This document shows positions 1 through 5,720 of a DNA stretch of 10,646 bases, piece after piece. The translations under genes were made by a program, and so were the position numbers. Location: the NCBI GenBank assembly GCA_014377915.1, contig JACMOT010000290.1, positions 1 through 10,646 of the forward strand, read 5' to 3'. The DNA comes from Tardiphaga sp. (GTDB lineage Bacteria > Pseudomonadota > Alphaproteobacteria > Rhizobiales > Xanthobacteraceae). Under the pieces are notes generated by a model, which saw nothing but the letters and a program-made list of their open reading frames with translations, had not been told where the DNA came from and did no database searches. The number at the start of each line of letters is the position of its first letter. Positions within the stretch are counted from its first letter, which is position 1.

Positions 1-145
1 ATTCCGTCCATCCATTTGAGCAGGCGGAGGTTGTCCTCGATCTTGTTTCATAGGTGGCCATCGCTTCGGCCGCCATGCGCGCCTTTTCCTCCGGTGCGCC
101 GGAAGCGATGAAGGCGTCGTAGACTTCTGAAATCATGGTCGCCAT
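1..145 (-). CDS. Small helical protein, partial, with apparent frameshift
   Basis: The gene runs off the left edge. Translation from the ATG at 145 begins MATMISEVYDAFIASGAPEE and continues to ATYE with GC-rich, coding-like codons. An AGGAG ribosome binding site sits about 6 bases upstream, which supports this start. After residue 34 (near base 49) the same frame turns into unlikely sequence (TRSRTTSACSN). The next frame reads KIEDNLRLLKWMDG, with good codons and the amphipathic pattern expected of small alphaproteobacterial helical proteins (a head followed by a KIE..L..LKWM segment that leads into a membrane helix). Restoring one A in the AAA run (TTT at 46-48 on the plus strand) would give YENKIED. 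The gene is therefore either a pseudogene or carries a base-call error. The family assignment rests on recalled resemblance only; function unknown. Confidence 0.55.
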   Translation of the reverse strand, partial: MATMISEVYDAFIASGAPEEKARMAAEAMATYETRSRTTSACSNGWTE

Positions 146-226
146 GATCTGCTCCTGGCAGCGAGATGGGGGCCGCCCGGGATTTCGTCCAGAGGACGCC
201 CGCGCCTTGTCGCACCGAACCTGGTT

Positions 227-282
227 CCCCGGATGCTGCGCAGCGCGCCGCCCATGCGACGTAGTGCGCTGCTGATCCGGGG
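227..282. repeat. Imperfect inverted repeat downstream of the TRAP operon
   Basis: CCCCGGAT at 227-234 pairs with ATCCGGGG at 275-282, and inside it CAGCGC at 241-246 pairs with GCGCTG at 266-271. Together they form a 14-bp stem with an unequal internal bulge. It lies 82-137 bases past the stop of the TRAP membrane gene and upstream of the small left-edge gene. It could end TRAP transcription, but no T tract follows on the minus strand. Chance pairing in GC-rich DNA is also possible. Confidence 0.3.
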
Positions 283-363
283 CTGCGGTGGCCTATGTCA
301 ACCGGGATCCCGGCTCCGCGCAGCCGCGTGAGAAACGCTGCAGCGCGTCCGGGACACGAGCTT

Positions 364-1722
364 TCACCTTCCCCCGTCCGGTCCCATCACCAGATCCGGC
401 AGGAAGGTCGAGATTCCCGGCACGAAGCACAATAACACCACGGCGAACATCATCAGCAGCACGAAGGGCAGCGTGCCCCAGATCACGTCGCTGAGCGGGA
501 TGTCAGGCGCGACGTTGCGGATGACGAAGATGTTGAGCCCGACCGGCGGATGGATCAGGCCCATCTCCATCACGATGGTCATCACGATGCCGAACCAGAT
601 GATATCGAAGCCGGCGGCGCGCAAAGGCGGCAGCACGATCGGCGCGGTCATCAGGATGATCGACACCGGCGGCAGGAAGAAGCCCAGCATCACCACCATC
701 ACCAGGATCGCCGCCAGCAATTCCCAGCGCGGCAACGCCATCGCCACGATCGATTCCGCCACCGACTGCGAGATATGCAGATAGCTCATGACGTAGGAAT
801 ACAATAGCGACATGCCGATGATCATCATCAGCATGGTGGATTCGCGGATGGTGGATTTCAGGATCGGCGCCAGATCGCGCGGCCGCCACACGCCGTAGAT
901 CGCCGCGATCAGCGCCAGTGCCAAAAGGCCGCCGAGGCCAGCGGTTTCCGACGGCGTCGAATAGCCGCCATACAGCGCGATCATCACGCCGGTCAGCAGG
1001 ATGATGAAGGGCAGCACCCGCGGCAGCGCGCTGAAGCGCTCCTTCATGGTGAAGTCATCCTGTTTCAGGATCGGCGAAATGACGCCGGTCTGCTCGTAAG
1101 CGACTTTGGCCGTGGCGTATTCCTTGCGGAAACGAAACACCGCATAGACGCCGAACAGGGTCACCAGCAGCAGGCCGGGGCCGATGCCGGCGAGGAACAG
1201 CCGGCCGAGCGATTTTTCGGCGGCGACCGCGAACAGGATCATGGTGATCGACGGCGGCAGCAGGATGCCGAGCGTACCGCCGGCGGCGATGATGCCGGCG
1301 GCGAAGCCGCCGGAATAGCCGCGCTTGCGCATCTCCGGAATGCCGGCCGAGCCGATCGCCGAACAGGTCGCGGGCGACGAGCCGGCCATCGCCGCGAACA
1401 GCGCGCAGGCGAACACGTTGGCGACGCCGAGCCCGCCCGGAATCCGGTGCAGCCAGGCATGCAGCGCGGTGTACAGATCCTGTCCGGCGCGCGACTTGCC
1501 GATCGCCGCGCCCTTCAGGATGAACAGCGGGATCGAGAGCAGCGTGATCGAGGCCATTTCCTCGTAGACATTCTGCGTCACCGTATCGAGCGAGGCCGAC
1601 GGCATGTAGATCGCCATGAACACCACGGCGACCGAGCCGAGCGCGAAGGCGATCGGCATTCCCGAGAACATCGCGACCAGGGTGGCCAGGCCGTAACTGA
1701 TACCAATTCCAACGACGGTCAC
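364..1722 (-). CDS. dctM: TRAP transporter large permease (DctM type)
   Basis: This is the large membrane subunit of a tripartite ATP-independent periplasmic transporter. It imports an organic acid or related solute using the sodium or proton gradient. The protein is 452 residues, close to the usual 425-450, and very hydrophobic, with about a dozen membrane segments. Hallmarks of the family are the GSSPATCSAIGSAGIPEMRK block and the AAGGTLGILLPPS block that follows it, with a second related PP motif near the C-terminus (GLIHPPVGLN). The start chosen is GTG at 1722, which overlaps the stop of the preceding small permease gene in a GTGA. An upstream in-frame extension to 1938 would lie entirely inside that gene and reads as antisense-like, poorly conserved sequence. 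It is the last gene of the P-Q-M operon. Substrate cannot be told from sequence. Confidence 0.93.
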   Translation of the reverse strand: MTVVGIGISYGLATLVAMFSGMPIAFALGSVAVVFMAIYMPSASLDTVTQNVYEEMASITLLSIPLFILKGAAIGKSRAGQDLYTALHAWLHRIPGGLGVANVFACALFAAMAGSSPATCSAIGSAGIPEMRKRGYSGGFAAGIIAAGGTLGILLPPSITMILFAVAAEKSLGRLFLAGIGPGLLLVTLFGVYAVFRFRKEYATAKVAYEQTGVISPILKQDDFTMKERFSALPRVLPFIILLTGVMIALYGGYSTPSETAGLGGLLALALIAAIYGVWRPRDLAPILKSTIRESTMLMMIIGMSLLYSYVMSYLHISQSVAESIVAMALPRWELLAAILVMVVMLGFFLPPVSIILMTAPIVLPPLRAAGFDIIWFGIVMTIVMEMGLIHPPVGLNIFVIRNVAPDIPLSDVIWGTLPFVLLMMFAVVLLCFVPGISTFLPDLVMGPDGGR

Positions 1723-2270
1723 GATCGGGCCTTGCGGGTCAGCGGGATCACAACCTGCAGCAGGATCTGCGCACAGAGCAGTGTCATGCCGGATGCCATC
1801 AGCGCGTAGGGAATCGCCAGCGGCGGCGACCACATCGAGTTGGAGACCTGGCCATCGACCCACGCTTCGTGGGTCAGCGTCCAGGATTTCCAGGCAAAGA
1901 ACGCGCAGAACGCCAGGCTGGCGACATCGACCAGCCACAGCCGGACCGCGTTCACCATCGGCGACAGCAGGCCGACAAAGGCCTCGATGCCGATATGGCC
2001 GCGCTGGCTCTGCACATAGGCGCCGGTCATGAAGGTGGCCCCGACCAGCAGGAACACCGCCGCCTCATCCTGCCAGTAGGTGGCGCTGTGAAAGATGCTC
2101 CGCGTTGCCACGCTGTAGCTGAGGATGGCGCAGGCGGCGATCAGCGCGATCGCCGACAGGAACACGATGGCGCTGTTGCACAGGGCCAGCGCGCGCCGCA
2201 GCGTGGCGACCAGCGGATGGTCCGTGGCGCCGTCGGGCGCCGCGGTCGGGTCCAGGGCCGGTGCATGCAT
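1719..2270 (-). CDS. dctQ: TRAP transporter small permease (DctQ type)
   Basis: This is the small membrane subunit of the TRAP transporter. It pairs with the large permease and helps dock the solute-binding protein. The 183-residue product has four predicted membrane segments (roughly residues 33-52, 69-87, 107-127 and 150-175). Between the first two is the WQDEAAVFLLVG stretch typical of DctQ proteins (W plus an acidic pair entering helix 2), followed by the RGHIGIEAF loop. The start is ATG at 2270. Its A is also the last base of the TGA of the binding-protein gene (TGATG), so translation is probably coupled. The reading frame is open upstream to 2369, but that part lies inside the binding-protein gene. 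Its 3' end overlaps the large permease start by 4 bases. Confidence 0.9.
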   Translation of the reverse strand: MHAPALDPTAAPDGATDHPLVATLRRALALCNSAIVFLSAIALIAACAILSYSVATRSIFHSATYWQDEAAVFLLVGATFMTGAYVQSQRGHIGIEAFVGLLSPMVNAVRLWLVDVASLAFCAFFAWKSWTLTHEAWVDGQVSNSMWSPPLAIPYALMASGMTLLCAQILLQVVIPLTRKARS

Positions 2271-3292
2271 CACGCGGCCACGTCGATCGCGAGCTTCAGC
2301 AGATTGGCCGCCAGCGGCGTCTTGGCGCTGTAGTCCTTCCAGGCGGTGTCGCGGGCGATGTCGCGCCATTTGCCGACGATCGCCGCATCCAGCACGCTGA
2401 CCTTGGCGCCGGCCTTCTCATAGACCTTGGCGACCTCGACATCGTCTTCCTGCGCGCCGATCTTGCCGAATGCCTCCATCTCGGCGCCGACCGAGACCAG
2501 AATGTCCCGCTGCGCCTTCGGCAGCTTGTCGAAGATCGCCTTCGACATCATCAGGGGCTCCAGCATGAACCAGTACGACGCGCCGGCGCCCGATGTGAGG
2601 TGTTTGGCGACCTCTTCGAGCCGGAACGAGATCAGGCTGGTGGAGGAGGTGATGCCGGCGTCGCAGGCGCCGGTCTGCATCGCCGCATAGATTTCATTGG
2701 ACGGCACCGACAGCACCGCGGCGCCCGCGGTCTGCAGTACCATGTCCATCTCGCGCGAGCCGCCGCGCACTTTCAGACCCTTGGCGTCCTCCGGCGCCAG
2801 CAGCGGACGGGTGCGGCTGGCGACGCCGCCGGCCTGCCAGATCCAGCTCAGCAACACGATGCCCTTGTCGGCCAGAAAGTCTGTCAGCGCCTTGCCGACC
2901 GGCTGGGTCTTCCAGCGCAGGCCCTGGTCGTAGGTCGACACCAGGCCGGGCATCAGGCCGATATTGGTTTCCGGCAATTCGCCGCCGGCATAGGGCATCG
3001 GATACAGGCTGATATCGAGCGCGCCTTTGCGCATCGCGGAGAACTGCGCGTTGGTCTTGATCAGCGAGGAATTCGGATAGATGTCGGCAACCAGATCGCC
3101 GCCGCTGCGCTTGGCAATCTCGGCGGCGAATTTGCGCACCAGCCGGTCGCGGAAATCGCCCTTGTCGATGGTGCCACCGGGAAACTGGTGCGAGATCTTC
3201 AGCGTGGTCGCGGCGTGCGCGGTGCCGGTGCCGAGGCGCAGGAGGGCGGGGGCGGCGAGGGCCGAGGCGAGGATGTGGCGACGCGTGATCAT
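2270..3292 (-). CDS. dctP: TRAP transporter solute-binding protein (DctP family)
   Basis: This is the periplasmic binding protein that captures the solute and delivers it to the DctQM permease. It is 340 residues, a normal family length. Residues 1-27 form an export signal ending AHA, with twin arginines at 4-5 (TRRHIL), so Tat export is possible. The mature protein opens with TLKISHQFPGG. The family block around residues 172-203 holds the conserved arginine in GLKVRGG (R176), which in characterised members forms the salt bridge with the solute carboxylate, then the VPSNEIYAAMQTGACD segment. In this position many DctP proteins have G-x-V-D-G; here it is ACDAG. The start at 3292 has GGGAGG about 5 bases upstream. 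It is the first gene of the operon. The substrate is unknown; a carboxylate is likely because of R176. Confidence 0.92.
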   Translation of the reverse strand: MITRRHILASALAAPALLRLGTGTAHAATTLKISHQFPGGTIDKGDFRDRLVRKFAAEIAKRSGGDLVADIYPNSSLIKTNAQFSAMRKGALDISLYPMPYAGGELPETNIGLMPGLVSTYDQGLRWKTQPVGKALTDFLADKGIVLLSWIWQAGGVASRTRPLLAPEDAKGLKVRGGSREMDMVLQTAGAAVLSVPSNEIYAAMQTGACDAGITSSTSLISFRLEEVAKHLTSGAGASYWFMLEPLMMSKAIFDKLPKAQRDILVSVGAEMEAFGKIGAQEDDVEVAKVYEKAGAKVSVLDAAIVGKWRDIARDTAWKDYSAKTPLAANLLKLAIDVAA

Positions 3293-3433
3293 GAGGGCCT
3301 CCCGGATGCGTTCTTTTATTTGGTAGCGGAAACCAGCGGCGCGGCCGCCGTCTCCGATCCGACGTTAGTAGCCTGAATGTTCGCGGACCGCGAGATCAAC
3401 CGTGTCGATGCTGCGGTGCACGTCGTCTAATTC

Positions 3434-3456
3434 AAAAGTGGTATTATCGCACTTTT
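3434..3456. promoter_or_regulatory. Inverted repeat, possible operator
   Basis: AAAAGTG at 3434-3440 and CACTTTT at 3450-3456 form a perfect 7-bp inverted repeat around a 9-base centre (gtattatcg). This AT-rich island stands out in GC-rich DNA. The centre-to-centre spacing of 16 bases, about one and a half helical turns, suits a dimeric repressor or activator. It lies 142 bases upstream of the TRAP operon start, so a transporter regulator is the simplest reading. It could also be a hairpin. No regulator gene is in the window. Confidence 0.35.
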
Positions 3457-3535
3457 CGCGGCGGCGCGATTAGCCATTCGATTGACCCGGCCGCGCGGTC
3501 GGCGCGAAAAAAGAACGGTCGCGGTTTCGCGGCGC

Positions 3536-3561
3536 GTAACAAAGCCATCGTCGCGCGCGTC
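3536..3561 (+). promoter_or_regulatory. Possible ECF-sigma promoter for the MxKDx gene
   Basis: GTAACA at 3536-3541, a 16-base spacer, then CGTC at 3558-3561. The layout matches ECF-sigma promoters. The Caulobacter SigF consensus is GTAACC-N16-CGAA, so 5 of 6 bases match at -35 and 2 of 4 at -10. CGTC itself is a common ECF -10 core. Transcription would begin near 3568 and give a leader of about 40 bases before the start at 3610. The match is by eye only. Confidence 0.4.
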
Positions 3562-3609
3562 TGGATAACAGCGACACAGGTCGCCTGTCAGAAACGGTTC
3601 AAAGGACGA

Positions 3610-3855
3610 ATGATCATGACCATCACCCGCAAGATCGCGTTTGGCGTGTCCGCCGCGGCACTCGCGCTCAGCCTCGCGCTCGCTCCGGCCGCCTTCGCTC
3701 AGGACAAGATGACCAAGGACGACGGCATGAAGAAGGACGGCATGATGAAGAAGGATGACGGCATGGCCAAGGGCGCGATGGCCCATGACGGCATGAAGAA
3801 GGACGACGGCATGAAGAAAGACGGCATGATGAAGAAGGACGAGATGAAGAAGTAG
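3610..3855 (+). CDS. Secreted pentapeptide MxKDx repeat protein
   Basis: The product is an 81-residue precursor. Residues 1-30 are a clear Sec signal peptide (TRKIA, a hydrophobic core, then APAAFA before the cut). The mature part of about 51 residues is almost only Met, Lys, Asp and Gly: by my count 11 M, 15 K and 11 D, with no cysteine and no aromatic residue. Units of the form MKKDG, MMKKD and MKKDD match the pentapeptide MxKDx repeat family. No enzymatic fold is expected, and the chain is probably disordered in the periplasm. By analogy with periplasmic Met-rich peptides such as MrpX of Azospira it could scavenge oxidants or bind metal; this is inference. The start at 3610 has AAAGGA 3-4 bases upstream; an ATG at 3616 is the alternative. 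A 41-bp internal DNA repeat is listed separately. Confidence 0.85.
   Translation: MIMTITRKIAFGVSAAALALSLALAPAAFAQDKMTKDDGMKKDGMMKKDDGMAKGAMAHDGMKKDDGMKKDGMMKKDEMKK
3715..3839 (+). repeat. Two 41-bp direct repeats inside the MxKDx gene
   Basis: Bases 3715-3755 and 3799-3839 are identical except for one G-to-A change (lysine codon AAG versus AAA, silent). The offset is 84 bases, exactly 28 codons, so the frame is kept. Near identity at silent positions points to a recent internal duplication rather than only protein-level selection. Confidence 0.85.
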
Positions 3856-3875
3856 TTTCGCTTCGCCTGTTGGTC

Positions 3876-3917
3876 ACAGGCAGCAAGCCGGCTTTGTCGA
3901 AGTGGCTTGCTGCCTGT
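3876..3917 (+). terminator. Strong hairpin between MxKDx and cupin genes
   Basis: ACAGGCAGCAAGCC at 3876-3889 is the exact reverse complement of bases 3904-3917, giving a 14-bp perfect stem with a 14-base loop. It begins 20 bases after the stop of the MxKDx gene. No T run follows on either strand, so it would be a weak intrinsic terminator or an RNA-stability element. The left arm also contains part of the palindrome AAGCCGGCTT (3885-3894), which would compete with the main stem. Confidence 0.55.
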
Positions 3918-3989
3918 CGTGATCGTCATTGCTGCCATCACGACGCGCAGATAGCCTGGCGCCATACAAACAAAATGGGGGAGGCTATG

Positions 3990-4475
3990 ATGAGAAACGA
4001 TCGAGGCGTCGTCGCGGCGCTGGGTCTGGCGGTGGTGTTACTGTTGCCGGGGGCTACGGCCCGGGCCGCCACCGATGAGATGGGCTTCGTGCGCATCCAG
4101 CAGGGCGAGGAAGTCTGGAAGAATCCGTTCGGTGTCGGCGTCGAAGTGGCCACGCTGTATGGCGACCCCTCCAAGCCCGGGATCTATGTGCTGCGGATCA
4201 AGTGGCCGCCCGGCATCATGAGCAAGCCGCACAAGCACCCGGAAGATCGCCATGTCGTGGTGCTGTCGGGCGCCTGGTACACCGGCACGGGCGATGTCTT
4301 CGAGCCGGCGAAGGCGATCCCGATGCGGACCGGAGGATACATGGTGCATCCCGCCGGCGCGGTGCATTGGGACGGCACCCGGGAAGAGGGCGCCGTGATC
4401 CAGATCACCGGCTACGGCCCCAGCGGCAATAATTTTGTCAAGCCGGACGAGCCGCAATTCGGCAAAACCAACTAG
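3990..4475 (+). CDS. Exported cupin-domain protein
   Basis: This is a 161-residue single-domain cupin with a signal peptide (residues 1-26, ending TARA). In the first cupin motif, G75-IMSKP-H81-K-H83, the two histidines are metal ligands; the position that usually holds glutamate is R87 in PEDRHVVVLSG. In the second motif, G116-YMVHPAGAVH126 gives the P-x-G-x-x-H pattern with the last His ligand. A divalent metal and a beta-barrel fold are expected, acting in the periplasm. The reaction is unknown: cupins include dioxygenases, isomerases and sugar or ligand binders. The start chosen is ATG 3990, with GGGGGAGG ending 5 bases upstream; ATG 3987 is only 2 bases from it. The gene follows the MxKDx gene by 134 bases with a hairpin between, so it may be a separate transcript. 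Confidence 0.82.
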   Translation: MRNDRGVVAALGLAVVLLLPGATARAATDEMGFVRIQQGEEVWKNPFGVGVEVATLYGDPSKPGIYVLRIKWPPGIMSKPHKHPEDRHVVVLSGAWYTGTGDVFEPAKAIPMRTGGYMVHPAGAVHWDGTREEGAVIQITGYGPSGNNFVKPDEPQFGKTN

Positions 4476-4495
4476 CCGGCGCAGCCCGATCGGTC

Positions 4496-4519
4496 GGCGT
4501 GCCATCACGATGGCACGCC
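4496..4519. terminator. Hairpin between convergent genes, likely bidirectional terminator
   Basis: GGCGTGCCAT (4496-4505) and ATGGCACGCC (4510-4519) form a perfect 10-bp stem with a CACG loop. It sits in the 51-bp gap between the cupin stop (4475) and the DUF6481 stop (4527), where a shared terminator is expected. Neither side has a T tract, so termination may need Rho or be partial. Confidence 0.55.
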
Positions 4520-4526
4520 AGAAGGC

Positions 4527-4871
4527 TTACTTGCGCTTCTTGCGGGCGGCGTAGCGGGCGTCGCGGGCCGCCTTCTTTTCGGCTTCCAGCGCCACTTCGG
4601 CGGCGGCGGCCTCTTCCTTCTCGCGGGCCATGCGGGCCGCGGCTTCGGCGGCTTCCTCGGCTTCGCGGATTTTCTGCGCGGCCTTTTCGGCGTCGCGGAC
4701 CAGCTTGGCCTTGGCGCGCGCTGCGGCCTGCGCCTCGCGCTCGGCGGCACGCGCCTTCACGGCAGGATCATCGGGGGCCGGCTGCGATTTGAACTTGGTC
4801 AGAATGTTCTTCTTGGCTTCGATCGCCGCCTTCTGGCGATCTGCGAAGCTGGGTTCCTTGAATCCGCTCAT
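4527..4871 (-). CDS. DUF6481 family protein, charged helical
   Basis: This is a 114-residue protein that I recognise as the DUF6481 type found in Rhizobiales. The N-terminus MSGFKEPSFADRQKAAIEAK is the conserved head. From about residue 40 to the end the chain is nearly all Ala, Glu, Lys and Arg (AAEREAQAAARAKAK, EEAAEAAARMAREKEEAAAAE), which predicts one long alpha helix or coiled coil, closing with a basic tail RKKRK. There is no signal peptide, membrane segment or cysteine, so it is probably cytoplasmic and might bind nucleic acid through the basic tail. The function is not known. The start at 4871 has only a weak AAGG about 8 bases upstream. The gene is convergent with the cupin gene and divergent from the small plus-strand genes. 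Confidence 0.8.
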   Translation of the reverse strand: MSGFKEPSFADRQKAAIEAKKNILTKFKSQPAPDDPAVKARAAEREAQAAARAKAKLVRDAEKAAQKIREAEEAAEAAARMAREKEEAAAAEVALEAEKKAARDARYAARKKRK

Positions 4872-5156
4872 GAACGAGGCCTTGTCGCTTTCTTCGTTTG
4901 GGGTGGGCTATCGCCGGCCAGCCCGCCGACCGGCGAGGCCGAAGCGCGACTGAACGCTGATGCGGTTTACAGCCGCCAGCGTCGCAACGCATCAACTATC
5001 TGCGATTCTTGGCAAGGTTACGCCAGGCGCGGCCCGCCGGGCCTGATATGCCCCCCAACCGCATCGGTTGATCCACTGTATGGATGCCCAGCCGCCGAAT
5101 CAGCGATGCAGCGGAATCGAACCGATGGGCGGCCGATCGGGCTGTCGGGGGCTGCC
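4872..5156. other. Divergent intergenic region with clustered hairpins
   Basis: This 285-bp gap carries the upstream regions of DUF6481 (minus) and of the small gene at 5157 (plus). I see no coding sequence with convincing codon use. Several short inverted repeats are packed here: 4912-4917 with 4930-4935, and three consecutive small stems in 5031-5085 (listed separately). No promoter could be assigned with confidence. Confidence 0.6.
5031..5085. repeat. Three consecutive short hairpins
   Basis: Three perfect inverted repeats follow each other with little space between them. They are GGCCC-gcc-GGGCC (5031-5043), CAACCG-cat-CGGTTG (5056-5070) and ATCCA-ctgta-TGGAT (5071-5085); the last two abut exactly. 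Such a series could be part of a structured RNA or leader. It may also be chance, since each stem is only 5-6 bp. Confidence 0.4.
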
Positions 5157-5318
5157 ATGGCCGCGCAAAACATCGCCATCGACGCCGTGCTGCTGCTGAC
5201 CGGCTGCGATCGCGTCGCGCTGACACGCCTGATCCGGCGCCTGTATCATTGCGGCGTGAGGGATCCGAAACGTTTCACCTTCAAGGGCTTGCAGTTCGCG
5301 GCGAAGGTGATTTCTTAA
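5157..5318 (+). CDS. Small protein of unknown function (53 residues)
   Basis: The ATG at 5157 opens a 53-residue frame beginning MAAQNIAIDAVLLLTGCDRV and ending QFAAKVIS. Codons are strongly GC-ending, as in neighbouring genes, which supports real coding. The reading frame is open upstream to an ATG at 5106, but that extension has worse codon use, and the run of G at 5147-5151 sits at a suitable distance from 5157. The product is a short basic helical protein with two cysteines (19 and 34) and an RLIRRLYHCGVRDPK stretch. It has no signal peptide or clear membrane helix. I do not recognise a named family. It lies 140 bases before the next small gene on the same strand. Confidence 0.5.
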   Translation: MAAQNIAIDAVLLLTGCDRVALTRLIRRLYHCGVRDPKRFTFKGLQFAAKVIS

Positions 5319-5410
5319 CCTTTGACCGGCCGGTAAAATCCGCCCCCTGTTCGTTCTCCGGGAACAAACGGGCATCGTTGAACCCGCTATCCCGCGACAA
5401 CGACCCAGCA

Positions 5411-5435
5411 GGAACTTTCCGTGCCGCGGGGAGTT
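5411..5435 (+). promoter_or_regulatory. Possible EcfG general-stress promoter
   Basis: GGAAC at 5411-5415 is followed after 16 bases by AGTT at 5432-5435. The alphaproteobacterial general stress sigma factor EcfG reads GGAAC-N16/17-CGTT, so this is a full -35 match and 3 of 4 at -10. Transcription would begin near 5442, leaving a short leader with the ribosome site of the 5459 gene at 5448-5453. Judged by eye only. Confidence 0.35.
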
Positions 5436-5458
5436 TTCCGTGAAATTGGGGAGCGTCC

Positions 5459-5620
5459 ATGCAAGCAGCCATCGACAACGTCGCACAGTCGTTCATCCTG
5501 AAGCGGCCGATTCCGGCCGAGCAGGCAGATACCAGCCGCGAGCAGGCCACCCGGCTGGCGATGCAATTGCTGGATAATTACCAGCGTCAGTTGGGACAAC
5601 GCGTCACCCGGCCCGACTAA
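5459..5620 (+). CDS. Small protein of unknown function (53 residues)
   Basis: The ATG at 5459 follows a GGGGAG ribosome binding site (5448-5453) at 5 bases, a textbook arrangement, and opens a 53-residue frame to TAA at 5618-5620. It starts [20 protein letters not shown] and ends GQRVTRPD. Most codons are GC-ending, as in nearby genes. The product is hydrophilic, with a helical middle ([20 protein letters not shown]), no signal peptide, no cysteine and no membrane segment, so it is probably cytoplasmic. I do not recognise a family. A possible EcfG-type promoter just upstream hints at stress-induced expression. It ends 100 bases before the FKBP gene on the same strand. Confidence 0.6.
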   Translation: MQAAIDNVAQSFILKRPIPAEQADTSREQATRLAMQLLDNYQRQLGQRVTRPD

Positions 5621-5720
5621 CCCCGCGCCGCCTGTTGCGATTTCGCCCCGGGGCTTGCACCTTGACCCGTCCGCGGGCCATAGCTTCGCGCGACGTTCGT
5701 CCATCCCGTCAGGAGTCCCA

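Larger units (their letters stand above)
3293..3609. other. Divergent intergenic region between TRAP operon and MxKDx gene
   Basis: This is a 317-bp gap between divergently transcribed genes. It must hold the promoters of the TRAP operon (leftward) and of the MxKDx gene (rightward). I see no convincing ORF in it. It contains an inverted repeat at 3434-3456 and an ECF-like promoter at 3536-3561, listed separately. I did not find a clear -35/-10 pair for the TRAP operon. Confidence 0.7.

Noticed and set aside
217..227. Palindrome GAACCTGGTTC upstream of the left-edge gene
   Set aside because: It is an 11-base dyad, too short to claim an operator, and has no second copy nearby.
1723..1938. N-terminal extension of the large TRAP permease
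   Set aside because: It overlaps the small permease gene, has no family similarity, and the GTGA overlap start at 1722 gives the normal protein length.
2261..3376. 371-residue plus-strand ORF opposite the TRAP binding protein
   Set aside because: Long antisense frames are common in GC-rich DNA. Its composition (many R, G, A, Q, H) is that of a shadow, and the minus-strand gene has clear family motifs.
5662..5690. TTGACC upstream of the FKBP gene as a sigma-70 promoter
   Set aside because: No acceptable -10 box lies 16-18 bases downstream, so I could not support it.
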